This document shows positions 16,817 through 24,795 of a stretch of 64,000 nt of DNA, piece after piece. Source of the DNA: Streptomyces lydicus (GTDB lineage: Bacteria > Actinomycetota > Actinomycetes > Streptomycetales > Streptomycetaceae); the NCBI RefSeq assembly GCF_004125265.1, contig NZ_RDTE01000003.1, positions 7,936,001 to 8,000,000 of the forward strand, given 5' to 3'. The position numbers and the translations under genes were made by a program. The notes beneath the pieces were generated by a model, which saw nothing but the letters and a program-made list of their open reading frames with translations, had not been told where the DNA came from and did no database searches. How positions within the stretch are numbered: position 1 is the stretch's first letter; each line of letters begins with the position of its first letter.

Positions 16817-19759
16817 ATGCGCAAGACGAGAGTTGAGCAAGTGGTGACGTTCGGACATTCCCGCGATGCATGCGGTGACGACTGGCCGTTGGTGGGGCGC
16901 GAACCCGAGCTCGCCGCCCTCGATGCCGTGGCCGCCGAGGCCCTGTCCGGCCGGTCCCGCGTCGTACAGCTCGAAGGGGCGGCCGGGGTCGGCAAGTCCG
17001 TCCTGCTGAGCACCTGGTGGGAGCGGAACGATCAGTTCCGGGTGCTGCGGGCCTGCTGCCATCCCCTGGAGCGCGAATTCGCCTTCGGCGCGGTGCGACA
17101 GCTGTTCCGGCCCCTGCTGGCCGCGGTGTCCGAGACCGACCGCGCCCTTCTCCTGGAAGGCTCCGCGGCGGCTACGCTCCGGGCACTGGACGACGCCGCC
17201 GGCACCGAACCGCTGCCGGAGACGGCCGATGTGACGGCGTCGACGCTGCGGGGACTCGACACCCTCGCCGCCCGGCTCTCCCGCCGGCAACCCCTGCTCC
17301 TGGCGGTCGACGCCCTGCAGTGGATCGACCAGCCCTCACTGCGCTGGCTGGTGCACTTCGCCGGACGGGCGGACAGCCACCCCGTGCTGATCGCGGTGAC
17401 CACGCGGAGCGCCGAGGCCAGACGGCTCGATCCGCTGCTCGCCGAGCTCGTCCGTCCCGCGAACTGCCACACCCTCGTGGTGGAGCCGCTGGACACCGCC
17501 GGTGTGGCACAGCTGGTGCGGACGCTCTGGGGCGCGGAGGAACCCGATGACGCCTTCTGCGCCGCCGCTCACGCCGCCACCGGCGGCCACCCGCTGTTCG
17601 TCCGTGCCCTGCTCCACCAGGCCCAGCGCAGCGGGGTGCGGCCGACCGCGGCCTTCCGGGACCGGATCCCCACGGTCATGCTGTCGACGCTCACGGGGGA
17701 GATCTCGCACCGGCTCTGCCAGGCGTCCGGCGAGGTGGTGGAGCTGGCGCGGGCACTGGCGTTACTGGGTGACCGCAAACCGCCGGAGCTGCTTGCCGCG
17801 TACTGCGGAACGGGGCGTGCGGTGGTGCTCTCCGCGGCACAGGACCTGCGGTCGCTGGGCCTGCTGCGCGCGGACGGCGACCTCCGCTTCACCCATCCGG
17901 TCGTCCGCGACACGGTGCTCGGGATGCTGTCGCCCGAGGAACTCGGTGCCGGTCATGCGCGGGCGGCCCAGGTGTCCTGCCTCAGCGGACGTCCCGATGA
18001 GGAAGTCGCGGCCCAGCTGCTGGCGGCCGGTCCCGTACACGGCTCCTGGGTGCTGCCGGTGCTGCGCAGAGCGGCCGGCCAGGCGCTGCACCGCGGCGCA
18101 CCCGAGACGGCCGTGACCTATCTGCGGGCCGCCCTGCACCAGCCGCTGGACGATGCCGAGCGCGCCCGGGTGCTCCTGGAACTGGGCACCGCGGCCAGCC
18201 ATTACGATGCCGCGCTGGCCATCTCCTGCGTCACCGGCGCGCTCGAGGAGCTGACCGACGAAACGGCCCGCAGCGACGCGCTGGGCGTGCTCGCCTACTC
18301 GCTGCTCCTCTCCCGCGGCTCCCGTACGGACCTGTCGGAGGTGGACCGGAAGATCGCGGCGCTGTGCGACCGGCGCACGGCGGACTCCGGGGCCGCCGAC
18401 CGTGAACTGGCGCTGCGGATGGGGGCGTTGCGCGCATGGATGGAGTTCGAGCGGCCGTCCGTCACCGGCGCGGCACCGGCGCCGTTCCCCGGCACCGACG
18501 ACGACCCGGCCGACCGCACCGCGGGAGAACGCCAACTGCTCGCGATCCGCGCCTTCCGCGCCCTGCGCGCCGCCCTGCCCGCCCCGTACGTCGCCGGTCT
18601 CATCGAGCGCGCGTCCGTCAATCTGCCGGCCTTCTCCCACGATCTGTTCCCGCTGCACTACTTCGTCGCCCACACGCTGCTGTACCTCGACGAGCTCGAT
18701 ACGGCCGACCAGCTCAACCGCCATCTGGCACGGGAGATCTCGGGCCGGGGCATGGAACTGCTCGTCTCCTCCCTGATGCTCTACCAGGCGGGGCTGGCGC
18801 TGCGCCGAGGCAACGTCACCGAAGCGCTCGCCACCGCTGAGACCGCCGCTGACCAGGCGTCCTCCACCGGGCGGCTGCCGTACGCACTGACCCTGGACAC
18901 CCTCAGGATCGATGCCCTCCTCGCACAGGGCCGGACCGAGGCGGCCGAGCGGATCGCGGGCGCCCATGCCGTGGCCGGGCAGGCGGAAGCGGCCTGGGAG
19001 CGGCCCCGCTTCCTCATGAGTCTGGCAGCGCTGCGGATCGCTCAGGGCAATCCGCGGGCGGGGCTCTCGCTGCTCCGCGAGTGCGGTCACCACTGCGAGG
19101 CCGCGGGGACCATCAGCCCCGCGATGGCTCCCTGGCGCTCCCGCTCGGTGGCCGCCCATCTCGCCCTGGGGGACACCGCGTCGGCCCGTACGCTGGCAGA
19201 GCAGGAGCTCGACCTCGCCCGGCGCTGCCGGATCCCACGGGCCCTCGGGGTGGCGCTGCGGGTGACGGGGCTCGCCACGAGCGGCCCCCGGGGGATGGAC
19301 CTGCTGGCCGAGGCCGTCGACGTAGTGGGCCCCACCCCCGCCCGCCTCGAACTCGCCCGCGCCCTGGACGCCTTCGGGGCCGCCCTGCTGCACCGGGACG
19401 ACAGGCGGGGCGCCAGGAGTGCCCTGCGCCGCGGGCTGGACCTCGCCGTGGGGTGCGGCGCCACCGTGCTCAGCGCGCGCCTGCAGGAGCGGCTGCACCT
19501 CGCCGGCGGGCGGGTCGGCAGAGCCGGGGGCGCGGGGGCCGGGACGCTGACCGCGGGGGAGGAGCGCGTCGGCACCCTGGCGGCGCAGGGCTACAGCAAC
19601 AAACAGATCGCCGAACTGCTCGTCGTCTCGCTGCGGACCGTGGAAACCCATCTGACCGGCGCCTACCGCAAGCTCGGGATCGCGGGGCGCCCGTATCTGG
19701 CGGCGGCCATGGCGGCCGCGGACCGCTCGCGCCGGGGGAGTGGCACGGCGGGCGCCTGA
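16817..19759 (+). CDS. LuxR-type LAL regulator with an in-frame TTA codon
   Basis: A roughly 980-residue LAL (large ATP-binding LuxR) regulator. The AAA/STAND domain has Walker A GAAGVGKS at residues 54-61 and a Walker B-like LLLAVDALQWID further on. A long TPR-like helical middle follows, and the C-terminus is a LuxR helix-turn-helix (LTAGEERVGTLAAQGYSNKQ, then LVVSLRTVETHLTGAYRKLGI). Codon 17762-17764 is TTA, the rare leucine codon read by the bldA tRNA, so translation is probably tied to development or late growth. The start is uncertain: ATG 16817 or GTG 16841/16844, none with a strong ribosome site. It lies directly upstream of the secreted-protein cluster and may control it (inference). 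Confidence 0.88.
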   Translation: MRKTRVEQVVTFGHSRDACGDDWPLVGREPELAALDAVAAEALSGRSRVVQLEGAAGVGKSVLLSTWWERNDQFRVLRACCHPLEREFAFGAVRQLFRPLLAAVSETDRALLLEGSAAATLRALDDAAGTEPLPETADVTASTLRGLDTLAARLSRRQPLLLAVDALQWIDQPSLRWLVHFAGRADSHPVLIAVTTRSAEARRLDPLLAELVRPANCHTLVVEPLDTAGVAQLVRTLWGAEEPDDAFCAAAHAATGGHPLFVRALLHQAQRSGVRPTAAFRDRIPTVMLSTLTGEISHRLCQASGEVVELARALALLGDRKPPELLAAYCGTGRAVVLSAAQDLRSLGLLRADGDLRFTHPVVRDTVLGMLSPEELGAGHARAAQVSCLSGRPDEEVAAQLLAAGPVHGSWVLPVLRRAAGQALHRGAPETAVTYLRAALHQPLDDAERARVLLELGTAASHYDAALAISCVTGALEELTDETARSDALGVLAYSLLLSRGSRTDLSEVDRKIAALCDRRTADSGAADRELALRMGALRAWMEFERPSVTGAAPAPFPGTDDDPADRTAGERQLLAIRAFRALRAALPAPYVAGLIERASVNLPAFSHDLFPLHYFVAHTLLYLDELDTADQLNRHLAREISGRGMELLVSSLMLYQAGLALRRGNVTEALATAETAADQASSTGRLPYALTLDTLRIDALLAQGRTEAAERIAGAHAVAGQAEAAWERPRFLMSLAALRIAQGNPRAGLSLLRECGHHCEAAGTISPAMAPWRSRSVAAHLALGDTASARTLAEQELDLARRCRIPRALGVALRVTGLATSGPRGMDLLAEAVDVVGPTPARLELARALDAFGAALLHRDDRRGARSALRRGLDLAVGCGATVLSARLQERLHLAGGRVGRAGGAGAGTLTAGEERVGTLAAQGYSNKQIAELLVVSLRTVETHLTGAYRKLGIAGRPYLAAAMAAADRSRRGSGTAGA
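17762..17764 (+). promoter_or_regulatory. TTA (bldA-dependent) codon
   Basis: Within the LAL gene, in the context Ala-Leu-Ala-Leu-Leu-Gly-Asp, the fourth residue is coded by TTA. In Streptomyces TTA is confined to genes that depend on the late-accumulating bldA leucyl-tRNA. The frame was confirmed against the gene's reading frame. Confidence 0.85.
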
Positions 19760-19793
19760 GGCGTGGTCCCGGGACTCGTGTGCCCGGACTGAC

Positions 19794-19831
19794 CCGCAAG
19801 GCCCTTCACCTTCTGGTGAGGGGCCTTGCGG
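19794..19831 (+). terminator. Terminator after the LAL gene
   Basis: A 17-bp stem (CCGCAAGGCCCTTCACC with one G-U pair) and a TTCT loop start 34 bp after the LAL stop codon. It separates the regulator from the secreted-protein cluster, so the two are distinct transcripts. Confidence 0.85.
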
Positions 19832-19974
19832 TATCCCGGCGGCAGTCGCCCGCCCTGTGGTCGGGCCGCAGTGAAAGGCCGTGGTTCTCGTGGTCCGGTG
19901 TCGTGGTACCCCGTTTCCCGGAGTGTTTCTCGTGGTTACCCCCGGTCCCTGTCTCCGGATACCGAAGTCTTGGC

Positions 19975-19992
19975 CCGAACCAATTGATTCGG
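19975..19992. promoter_or_regulatory. Imperfect 18-bp palindrome before the secreted cluster
   Basis: CCGAACCAATTGATTCGG matches its own complement at 16 of 18 positions and lies 82 bp upstream of the first secreted-protein start. It is in the AT-richest part of the 314-bp gap after the LAL gene. It is a plausible activator or repressor site near the promoter. Confidence 0.45.
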
Positions 19993-20073
19993 CCCTCTTC
20001 TCATGACTTACTCGGATCTCACGACGTCGCATTCTTCCGATGTCGCAGGAGAGTTCAAGAGGGAGTGGCAACC

Positions 20074-20454
20074 GTGAGGTTCAACCATCGGGCCGCATTC
20101 GGTCTTCTCGCGGCGGGCGCCGCAAGTCTGTCGGCGGTACTCACCGCCCCCGTCGCCCATGCGGATTCGAGTCACTACATTCAGATCACCAATCACGCCG
20201 GAATTCTCGCCAACACCTGCTACAAGTGGCGTGATGTCGAGGGCAAGGACTACTGCCACAACGTCCGTCCGGTGAACGACACCTGGCAGGCATATTTCCC
20301 CGACGGGGCGACCGGCGCAAAGATCGATCTCAGCACCAGCATCGTGGACTACGCGACGAGAGACAGTGCCGCGGTATTCGACACCGGCAAGAACCACTGC
20401 TTCGAAATCACAGGCCTCGTCGACCGGCCCAAGCTCACGGAAATCGGCTGCTGA
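20074..20454 (+). CDS. Secreted four-cysteine protein, copy 1
   Basis: A 126-residue precursor with a Sec signal peptide (FGLLAAGAASLSAVLTAPVAHA, cleavage likely after AHA). The mature part starts DSSHYIQITNHAG and has four cysteines in the order NTCYKW, DYC, NHCF and a C-terminal GC, probably two disulfides. The pattern tCYxW ... C ... PxxxxWxxxxPxxAxGxxxxx ... HCxxxxG ... C is shared with the proteins at 21330 and 21756, so the three are paralogs. GTG 20074 follows GAGGGAG. It is the first gene after the CCGAA palindrome and probably the promoter-proximal gene of the cluster. I do not recognise a named family; a small beta-sandwich is likely. Confidence 0.85.
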   Translation: MRFNHRAAFGLLAAGAASLSAVLTAPVAHADSSHYIQITNHAGILANTCYKWRDVEGKDYCHNVRPVNDTWQAYFPDGATGAKIDLSTSIVDYATRDSAAVFDTGKNHCFEITGLVDRPKLTEIGC

Positions 20455-20545
20455 ACGCAGTTGTCTCGGGAGTGCCGCAGTCGCACTCTCCTGTGAACCG
20501 GGTTCCACTGCCCCCGGTCACCCCACTCACAGAACGAGGAAAACG

Positions 20546-21286
20546 TTGATCTCCACGTCAGAATCCGCATCCGCATCCACATTCACAACCGCATCCACAT
20601 TCACAACCGCAGCCCGTATCGGTATCGCCCTCGGTGCCGTCACCGTCGCGCTGGCTCTGACGACTCCCACGGCATCGGCCGCCGATTCCACCGACATCAA
20701 CGGTCACACGAACACCTGGCTGCAGGAGGGCAGCCCCTCCGTCACCTATGACAACGGATACCAGGTGAACTCCGCTGACGAAGTCAAGCGCGCCATGGAC
20801 CAGTGCAACAGCAGCGGTGTGTCCTGCTCGGCGACGACCGTGGAGTCCAAGAACGTGACGAAGTGGTTCGACGTGGAGAACACCGTCATGGGCGTGGGCC
20901 CCCTTCAGAACTGCAGCGGAGGACAGGGGGAAATCAACCAGACCCTCAGCGGGAGCAAGACCTTCACCTGGGGCTGGAACGTCGGCGTCAACGTCGATAT
21001 CACCCTCGTCAAGGACAAGCTGGGAGTGGGGGCCTCCGCGCAGTACAGCGAGACCCATGCCGAGTCGAAGAGCGGTGACGTCCGGATCACCATCAAGCCG
21101 GGGCGGAAGGGGATGCTGAAGCTGGGCCACGACATGGAGCAGCGCGTCTCCGATGTGCGGATCCAGGGCGGCGAGTTCGGCGGCGCGAAGATCACGGGTC
21201 TCCGTACCGAAATACCCCTCAGTGCGGCGGCGCGGGCCGACACCGACGAGGTCGCATGCGGCGGAAAGCTGATGAACGGCAGCTGA
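20546..21286 (+). CDS. Secreted putative beta-pore-forming protein
   Basis: A 246-residue precursor. TTG 20546 has GAGGA 5 nt upstream; the N-terminus is an odd Ser/Thr-rich run with a doubled TFTTAS unit, followed by a hydrophobic signal core ending TASAA. The mature part has two cysteines in DQCNSSGVSC, a later QNC and a C-terminal VACGG. The region from SGSKTFTWGWNVGVNVDIT to SETHAESKSGDVRITIKPGRKG has alternating polar/apolar residues rich in Ser, Thr and Gly, as in the membrane-insertion region of aerolysin/ETX-MTX2 toxins. The C-terminal half of the lectin protein at 28598-29737 has the same layout. Toxin function is inference. Confidence 0.75.
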   Translation: MISTSESASASTFTTASTFTTAARIGIALGAVTVALALTTPTASAADSTDINGHTNTWLQEGSPSVTYDNGYQVNSADEVKRAMDQCNSSGVSCSATTVESKNVTKWFDVENTVMGVGPLQNCSGGQGEINQTLSGSKTFTWGWNVGVNVDITLVKDKLGVGASAQYSETHAESKSGDVRITIKPGRKGMLKLGHDMEQRVSDVRIQGGEFGGAKITGLRTEIPLSAAARADTDEVACGGKLMNGS

Positions 21287-21329
21287 GCCGCCGGTCCCCC
21301 CTCGTCAACCCTCCCTGAAGGAGCACTCC

Positions 21330-21716
21330 GTGCGGAAAATCAAGAAGTCGGCGGCGTACGGTGCCGCCGCCCTGGGGCTCGCGCTGGCCGGTGCCGTCAT
21401 GACGGCACCGTCGGCCGCCGCGGCGGGCTCGGGCAATTACATCGGATTCACCAACAACGGCTGGTTCCTGGTCGACACCTGCTACCACTGGCAGGGCTCG
21501 TCGACCTCGGACTCGTGCGACTACGCGAAGCCCAAGGGCACCGACTGGCGGGTGGAAATCCCCGCCGACGCCCAGGGCGTCCGGCTCGAAGTGACGGTGG
21601 CGGCCCAGATCGGGGGCGGCAATGTGACGCCGCAGATCACGGACCTCAAGCGCGGCCACTGCTACGAGCTGAGCGGCTACACCTTCGACCCGAAGATCAC
21701 CGAAAAGGCCTGTTAG
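21330..21716 (+). CDS. Secreted four-cysteine protein, copy 2
   Basis: A 128-residue precursor, start GTG 21330 with GAAGGAG upstream. The signal peptide (KKSAAYGAAALGLALAGAVM, ending SAAAA) is followed by SGNYIGFTNNGWFLVDTCYHW. The four cysteines sit as in copies 1 and 3 (DTCYHW, DSCDY, GHCYEL, EKAC). The spacing P-x-G-T-D-W-R-V-E-I-P-A-D-A-Q-G between Cys2 and Cys3 matches the paralogs. It lies 43 bp after the putative pore-former and 39 bp before copy 3, so the four genes probably form one operon. Confidence 0.85.
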   Translation: MRKIKKSAAYGAAALGLALAGAVMTAPSAAAAGSGNYIGFTNNGWFLVDTCYHWQGSSTSDSCDYAKPKGTDWRVEIPADAQGVRLEVTVAAQIGGGNVTPQITDLKRGHCYELSGYTFDPKITEKAC

Positions 21717-21755
21717 GGCATGTCCGGATCAGCGAAGCGAGAGGCGCAATCCCGT

Positions 21756-22139
21756 ATGCGAAGCAGAAAGCGTTCCCTGACCTGTGGTTCCGCGGCACTC
21801 GGACTGGCGCTGGCGGGCGCGGTGCTGTCCGCGCCGTCCGCCGCTGCCGCCTCGGACAACTACATCGCGTTCGAGCACAACGCGGGCTCCCTCATCGACA
21901 CCTGCTACGAATGGAAGGGCCCGGCGGGCATAGAGAGCAAGAACTACTGCCAGCACGACCGGCCGATCGGTACCAGCTGGAAGGGCTACTTCCCCGCCGA
22001 GGCGACCGGGGCCACGGTCACCGTCTACTGGACGGGCGGCTCCAAGCCCCTGTACCTCAACGAGGCCGACAAGAACCACTGTTACAAGCTCGAAGGCACT
22101 CTGGTGTCCGGGATCCACGTCCTCGACGTCGCCTGCTGA
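21756..22139 (+). CDS. Secreted four-cysteine protein, copy 3
   Basis: A 127-residue precursor. ATG 21756 gives MRSRKRSLTCGSAALGLALA, a normal signal peptide with a basic N-region; an in-frame ATG at 21720, 3 nt after the previous stop, is the alternative and would allow coupling. The mature part DNYIAFEHNAGSLIDTCYEW shares all four cysteines with copies 1 and 2 (TCYEW, NYC, NHCYKL, VAC) and the PIGTSWKGYFPAEATGA core is closest to copy 1. It is the last gene of the cluster, with a strong terminator 11 nt downstream. Confidence 0.85.
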   Translation: MRSRKRSLTCGSAALGLALAGAVLSAPSAAAASDNYIAFEHNAGSLIDTCYEWKGPAGIESKNYCQHDRPIGTSWKGYFPAEATGATVTVYWTGGSKPLYLNEADKNHCYKLEGTLVSGIHVLDVAC

Positions 22140-22149
22140 GCGACTTCCC

Positions 22150-22182
22150 GGGGCCCGTCGGCGCATTCCGCCGACGGGCCCC
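22150..22182 (+). terminator. Terminator closing the secreted cluster
   Basis: A perfect 14-bp stem (GGGGCCCGTCGGCG) with a 5-nt loop begins 10 nt after the last secreted-protein stop. Confidence 0.88.
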
Positions 22183-22245
22183 GCCGCATGCCCGCGCACG
22201 GCCTCACGGGGTGAGCCGCGTCTCACCCGGGCGGTGCCCACTTGT

Positions 22246-22265
22246 CTATGCAACAAGTTGCATAG
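22246..22265. promoter_or_regulatory. PadR autoregulatory operator
   Basis: CTATGCAACAAGTTGCATAG has two perfect 9-bp arms around AA and ends 13 nt before the PadR start, overlapping where the promoter or ribosome site should be. ATGCAA/TTGCAT half sites suit PadR-type repressors; self-repression is the likely role. Confidence 0.75.
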
Positions 22266-22278
22266 AAGGATTCGGGGT

Positions 22279-22854
22279 ATGGCGCTCGACCACGCGATCC
22301 TCGTCTCCCTGCTGGAGAAGCCGGGCTCCGGCTATGAGCTGGCCCGGCGGTTCGACCGGTCCATCGGCTACTTCTGGACCGCCACCCACCAGCAGATCTA
22401 CCGCGTTCTCAAGCGCATGGAAAGCGACGGCTGGGTCGATGTCCGCGAGGTGCCGCAGCAGGCCCGGCCGGACAAGAAGGAGTACTCCGTCGCCGCCCCG
22501 GGCCGGGCCGCGCTCTCCGGGTGGCTCCACGAGCCGATCGAACCCGAGAGCGTCCGGCACGACCTCGCCGTGAAGATCCGCGGCGCGGCGTTCGACGACC
22601 CGGCCGCGCTGATCCGTGAGGTCGAGCGCCACCACCAGGCGCACACCGACCGGCTCGCGCACTATCTCGCAGGGGAGCGGCGGGACTTCACCGGTCCCGA
22701 GGCCCCCGCCACGCCCGACGCCGGGCAGGAGCTCCAGCATGTCGTGCTGCGCGGCGGTATCGCCTACGAGCGGATGACCCTCGCCTGGCTCGACGACGTG
22801 CTCGCCACCCTCCACAGACTCGCCGGGCTCCATGGAGACGGCCCCGGGCGCTGA
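22279..22854 (+). CDS. PadR family transcriptional regulator
   Basis: A 191-residue PadR repressor. The N-terminal winged helix is clear (ALDHAILVSLLEKPGSGYEL, FDRSIGYFWTATHQQIYRVL, KRMESDGWVDVREVPQ), followed by the C-terminal PadR/Vir dimer domain (EYSVAAPGRAALSGWLHEPI onward, with HHQAHTDRLAHYLAGE). ATG 22279 has AGAAGGA upstream; an earlier in-frame ATG lies before the operator and is unlikely. The 20-bp palindrome immediately upstream points to autoregulation. The acyl-CoA dehydrogenase gene follows 108 bp later on the same strand and is the likely regulated partner. Confidence 0.92.
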   Translation: MALDHAILVSLLEKPGSGYELARRFDRSIGYFWTATHQQIYRVLKRMESDGWVDVREVPQQARPDKKEYSVAAPGRAALSGWLHEPIEPESVRHDLAVKIRGAAFDDPAALIREVERHHQAHTDRLAHYLAGERRDFTGPEAPATPDAGQELQHVVLRGGIAYERMTLAWLDDVLATLHRLAGLHGDGPGR

Positions 22855-22962
22855 ACCGGCGCCGGCGCACCAACCGCCCGTCCTCCGCCGCCCAGCGGCC
22901 CCCGGCGCGCCCCCGAAGCCTCCCGCCACCACCCGCAACCCGATCAGGAAAGGCGACCATCC

Positions 22963-24684
22963 ATGGCCGACCAGCTGCTGTTCAACCCCCGCACCTACGA
23001 CCCGGCGCACTTCGACCCCGAGACCCGCAGGCTGCTGCGTGCCACCGTCGCCTGGTTCGAGGACCGCGGCAAGCGCAAGCTGATCGAGGACTACCGCTCG
23101 CGCGCCTGGCTGGCGGAGTTCCTTGAGTTCTCCGCCAAGGAAGGGCTGTTCGCGACCTTCCTCACCCCGGCCTCCGCCGCCGACGGGCAGCCCGACAAGC
23201 GCTGGGACACCGCCCGGATCGCCGCCCTCAACGAGATCTTCGGCTTCTACGGACTCGACTACTGGTACGCCTGGCAGGTCACCATCCTCGGGCTCGGCCC
23301 GGTATGGCAGAGCGACAACGCCACCGTGCGGGCCCGCGCGGCCGAACTCCTCGCCCAGGGTGAGGTGTTCGCCTTCGGCCTGTCCGAGAAGGCCCACGGC
23401 GCCGACATCTACTCCACCGACATGCTGCTGGAGCCGGACGGGGACGGCGGCTTCCGTGCCAGCGGTTCCAAGTACTACATCGGCAACGGCAACGCCGCCG
23501 GACTCGTCTCCGTCTTCGGCCGCCGCACCGACATCGAGGGCCCGGACGGCTATGTCTTCTTCGCCGCCGACAGCCGCCACCCCGCGTACCACCTGGTCAA
23601 GAACGTCGTCGACTCCTCCAAGTACGTCAGCGAGTTCCGCCTCGACGACTACCCGGTCGGCGCCGACGACATCCTGCACACCGGCCGGGCCGCCTTCGAC
23701 GCCGCCCTCAACACCGTCAACGTCGGCAAGTTCAACCTCTGCACCGGTGCGATCGGCATCTGCGAGCACGCGATGTACGAGGCCGTCACCCACGCACAGA
23801 ACCGCATCCTCTACGGCCGTCCCGTCACCGCCTTCCCGCACGTGCGCCGCGAACTGACCGACGCCTACGTCCGCCTCGTCGGGATGAAGCTGTTCAGCGA
23901 CCGCGCCGTCGACTACTTCCGCTCCGCCGGGCCCGACGACCGCCGCTACCTCCTCTTCAACCCGATGACGAAGATGAAGGTGACCACCGAGGGCGAGAAG
24001 GTCATCGACCTGATGTGGGACGTCATCGCGGCCAAGGGCTTCGAGAAGGACACCTACTTCTCCCAGGCCGCCACCGAGATCCGCGGCCTGCCGAAGCTGG
24101 AGGGCACGGTCCATGTCAACCTCGCCCTGATCCTCAAGTTCATGGGCAACCACCTGCTGAACCCGGCCGAGTACGAGGCGGTACCGACCCGCCTCGACGC
24201 GGCCGACGACGCCTTCCTCTTCCGGCAGGGACCGGCCCGCGGCCTGGGCTCCGTCCGCTTCCACGACTGGCGCACCGCCTTCGACGCCTACGCCGAGGTG
24301 TCCAACGTCGCCCGCTTCCGGGAGCAGGCGGACGCCCTGTGCGAGTTCGTCACCACCGCGGCCCCCGGCGAGGACCAGAGCCGTGACCTCGACCTCCTGC
24401 TCGCCGTCGGGCAGCTGTTCGCGCTGGTCGTGCACGGCCAGCTGATCCTGGAGCAGGCCCGCCTGACCGGCCTCGACGCCGATGTCCTCGACGAGCTGTT
24501 CGCCGTCCTCGTCCGCGACTTCTCCGCGCACGCCGTGGAACTGCACGGCAAGGATTCGGCCACCGCGGCGCAGCAGGAGTGGGCGCTCGGCGCGGTCCGG
24601 CGGCCGGTCGTCGACGAAGCCCGCTCGACGCGCGTCTGGGAGCGTGTCGAGGCCCTGGCCGGGGCCTACGAGATGGCGCCGTAA
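22963..24684 (+). CDS. Acyl-CoA dehydrogenase family flavoprotein
   Basis: A 573-residue FAD enzyme of the acyl-CoA dehydrogenase superfamily, longer than classical 380-residue members because of extra N- and C-terminal segments. Visible elements are FAFGLSEKAHGADIYSTDM (the L-S/T-E-xxxG flavin contact), GSKYYIGNGNAAGLVSVFGR, NVGKFNLCTGAIGICEHAMYEAVTHAQNRILYGR, and GFEKDTYFSQAATEIRGLPKLEGT for the C-terminal bundle. It probably oxidises an acyl-CoA to its enoyl form; chain type is unknown. ATG 22963 has GGAAAGG upstream. The upstream PadR repressor probably controls it. Confidence 0.9.
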   Translation: MADQLLFNPRTYDPAHFDPETRRLLRATVAWFEDRGKRKLIEDYRSRAWLAEFLEFSAKEGLFATFLTPASAADGQPDKRWDTARIAALNEIFGFYGLDYWYAWQVTILGLGPVWQSDNATVRARAAELLAQGEVFAFGLSEKAHGADIYSTDMLLEPDGDGGFRASGSKYYIGNGNAAGLVSVFGRRTDIEGPDGYVFFAADSRHPAYHLVKNVVDSSKYVSEFRLDDYPVGADDILHTGRAAFDAALNTVNVGKFNLCTGAIGICEHAMYEAVTHAQNRILYGRPVTAFPHVRRELTDAYVRLVGMKLFSDRAVDYFRSAGPDDRRYLLFNPMTKMKVTTEGEKVIDLMWDVIAAKGFEKDTYFSQAATEIRGLPKLEGTVHVNLALILKFMGNHLLNPAEYEAVPTRLDAADDAFLFRQGPARGLGSVRFHDWRTAFDAYAEVSNVARFREQADALCEFVTTAAPGEDQSRDLDLLLAVGQLFALVVHGQLILEQARLTGLDADVLDELFAVLVRDFSAHAVELHGKDSATAAQQEWALGAVRRPVVDEARSTRVWERVEALAGAYEMAP

Positions 24685-24708
24685 CCCCCTCAGCCGCTTG
24701 TGGAGCAG

Positions 24709-24746
24709 CGGGTTCGGCCGGTGCCTCCAGGTGCCGGCCGAGCCCG
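24709..24746 (+). terminator. Terminator after the acyl-CoA dehydrogenase
   Basis: Arms CGGGTTCGGCCGG and CCGGCCGAGCCCG (one G-U pair) begin 25 bp after the stop. Confidence 0.7.
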
Positions 24747-24795
24747 CCGCCGCTGCCACCCGAGCACCGGAGGCCCTATCCCGTAGGCTCGATGG

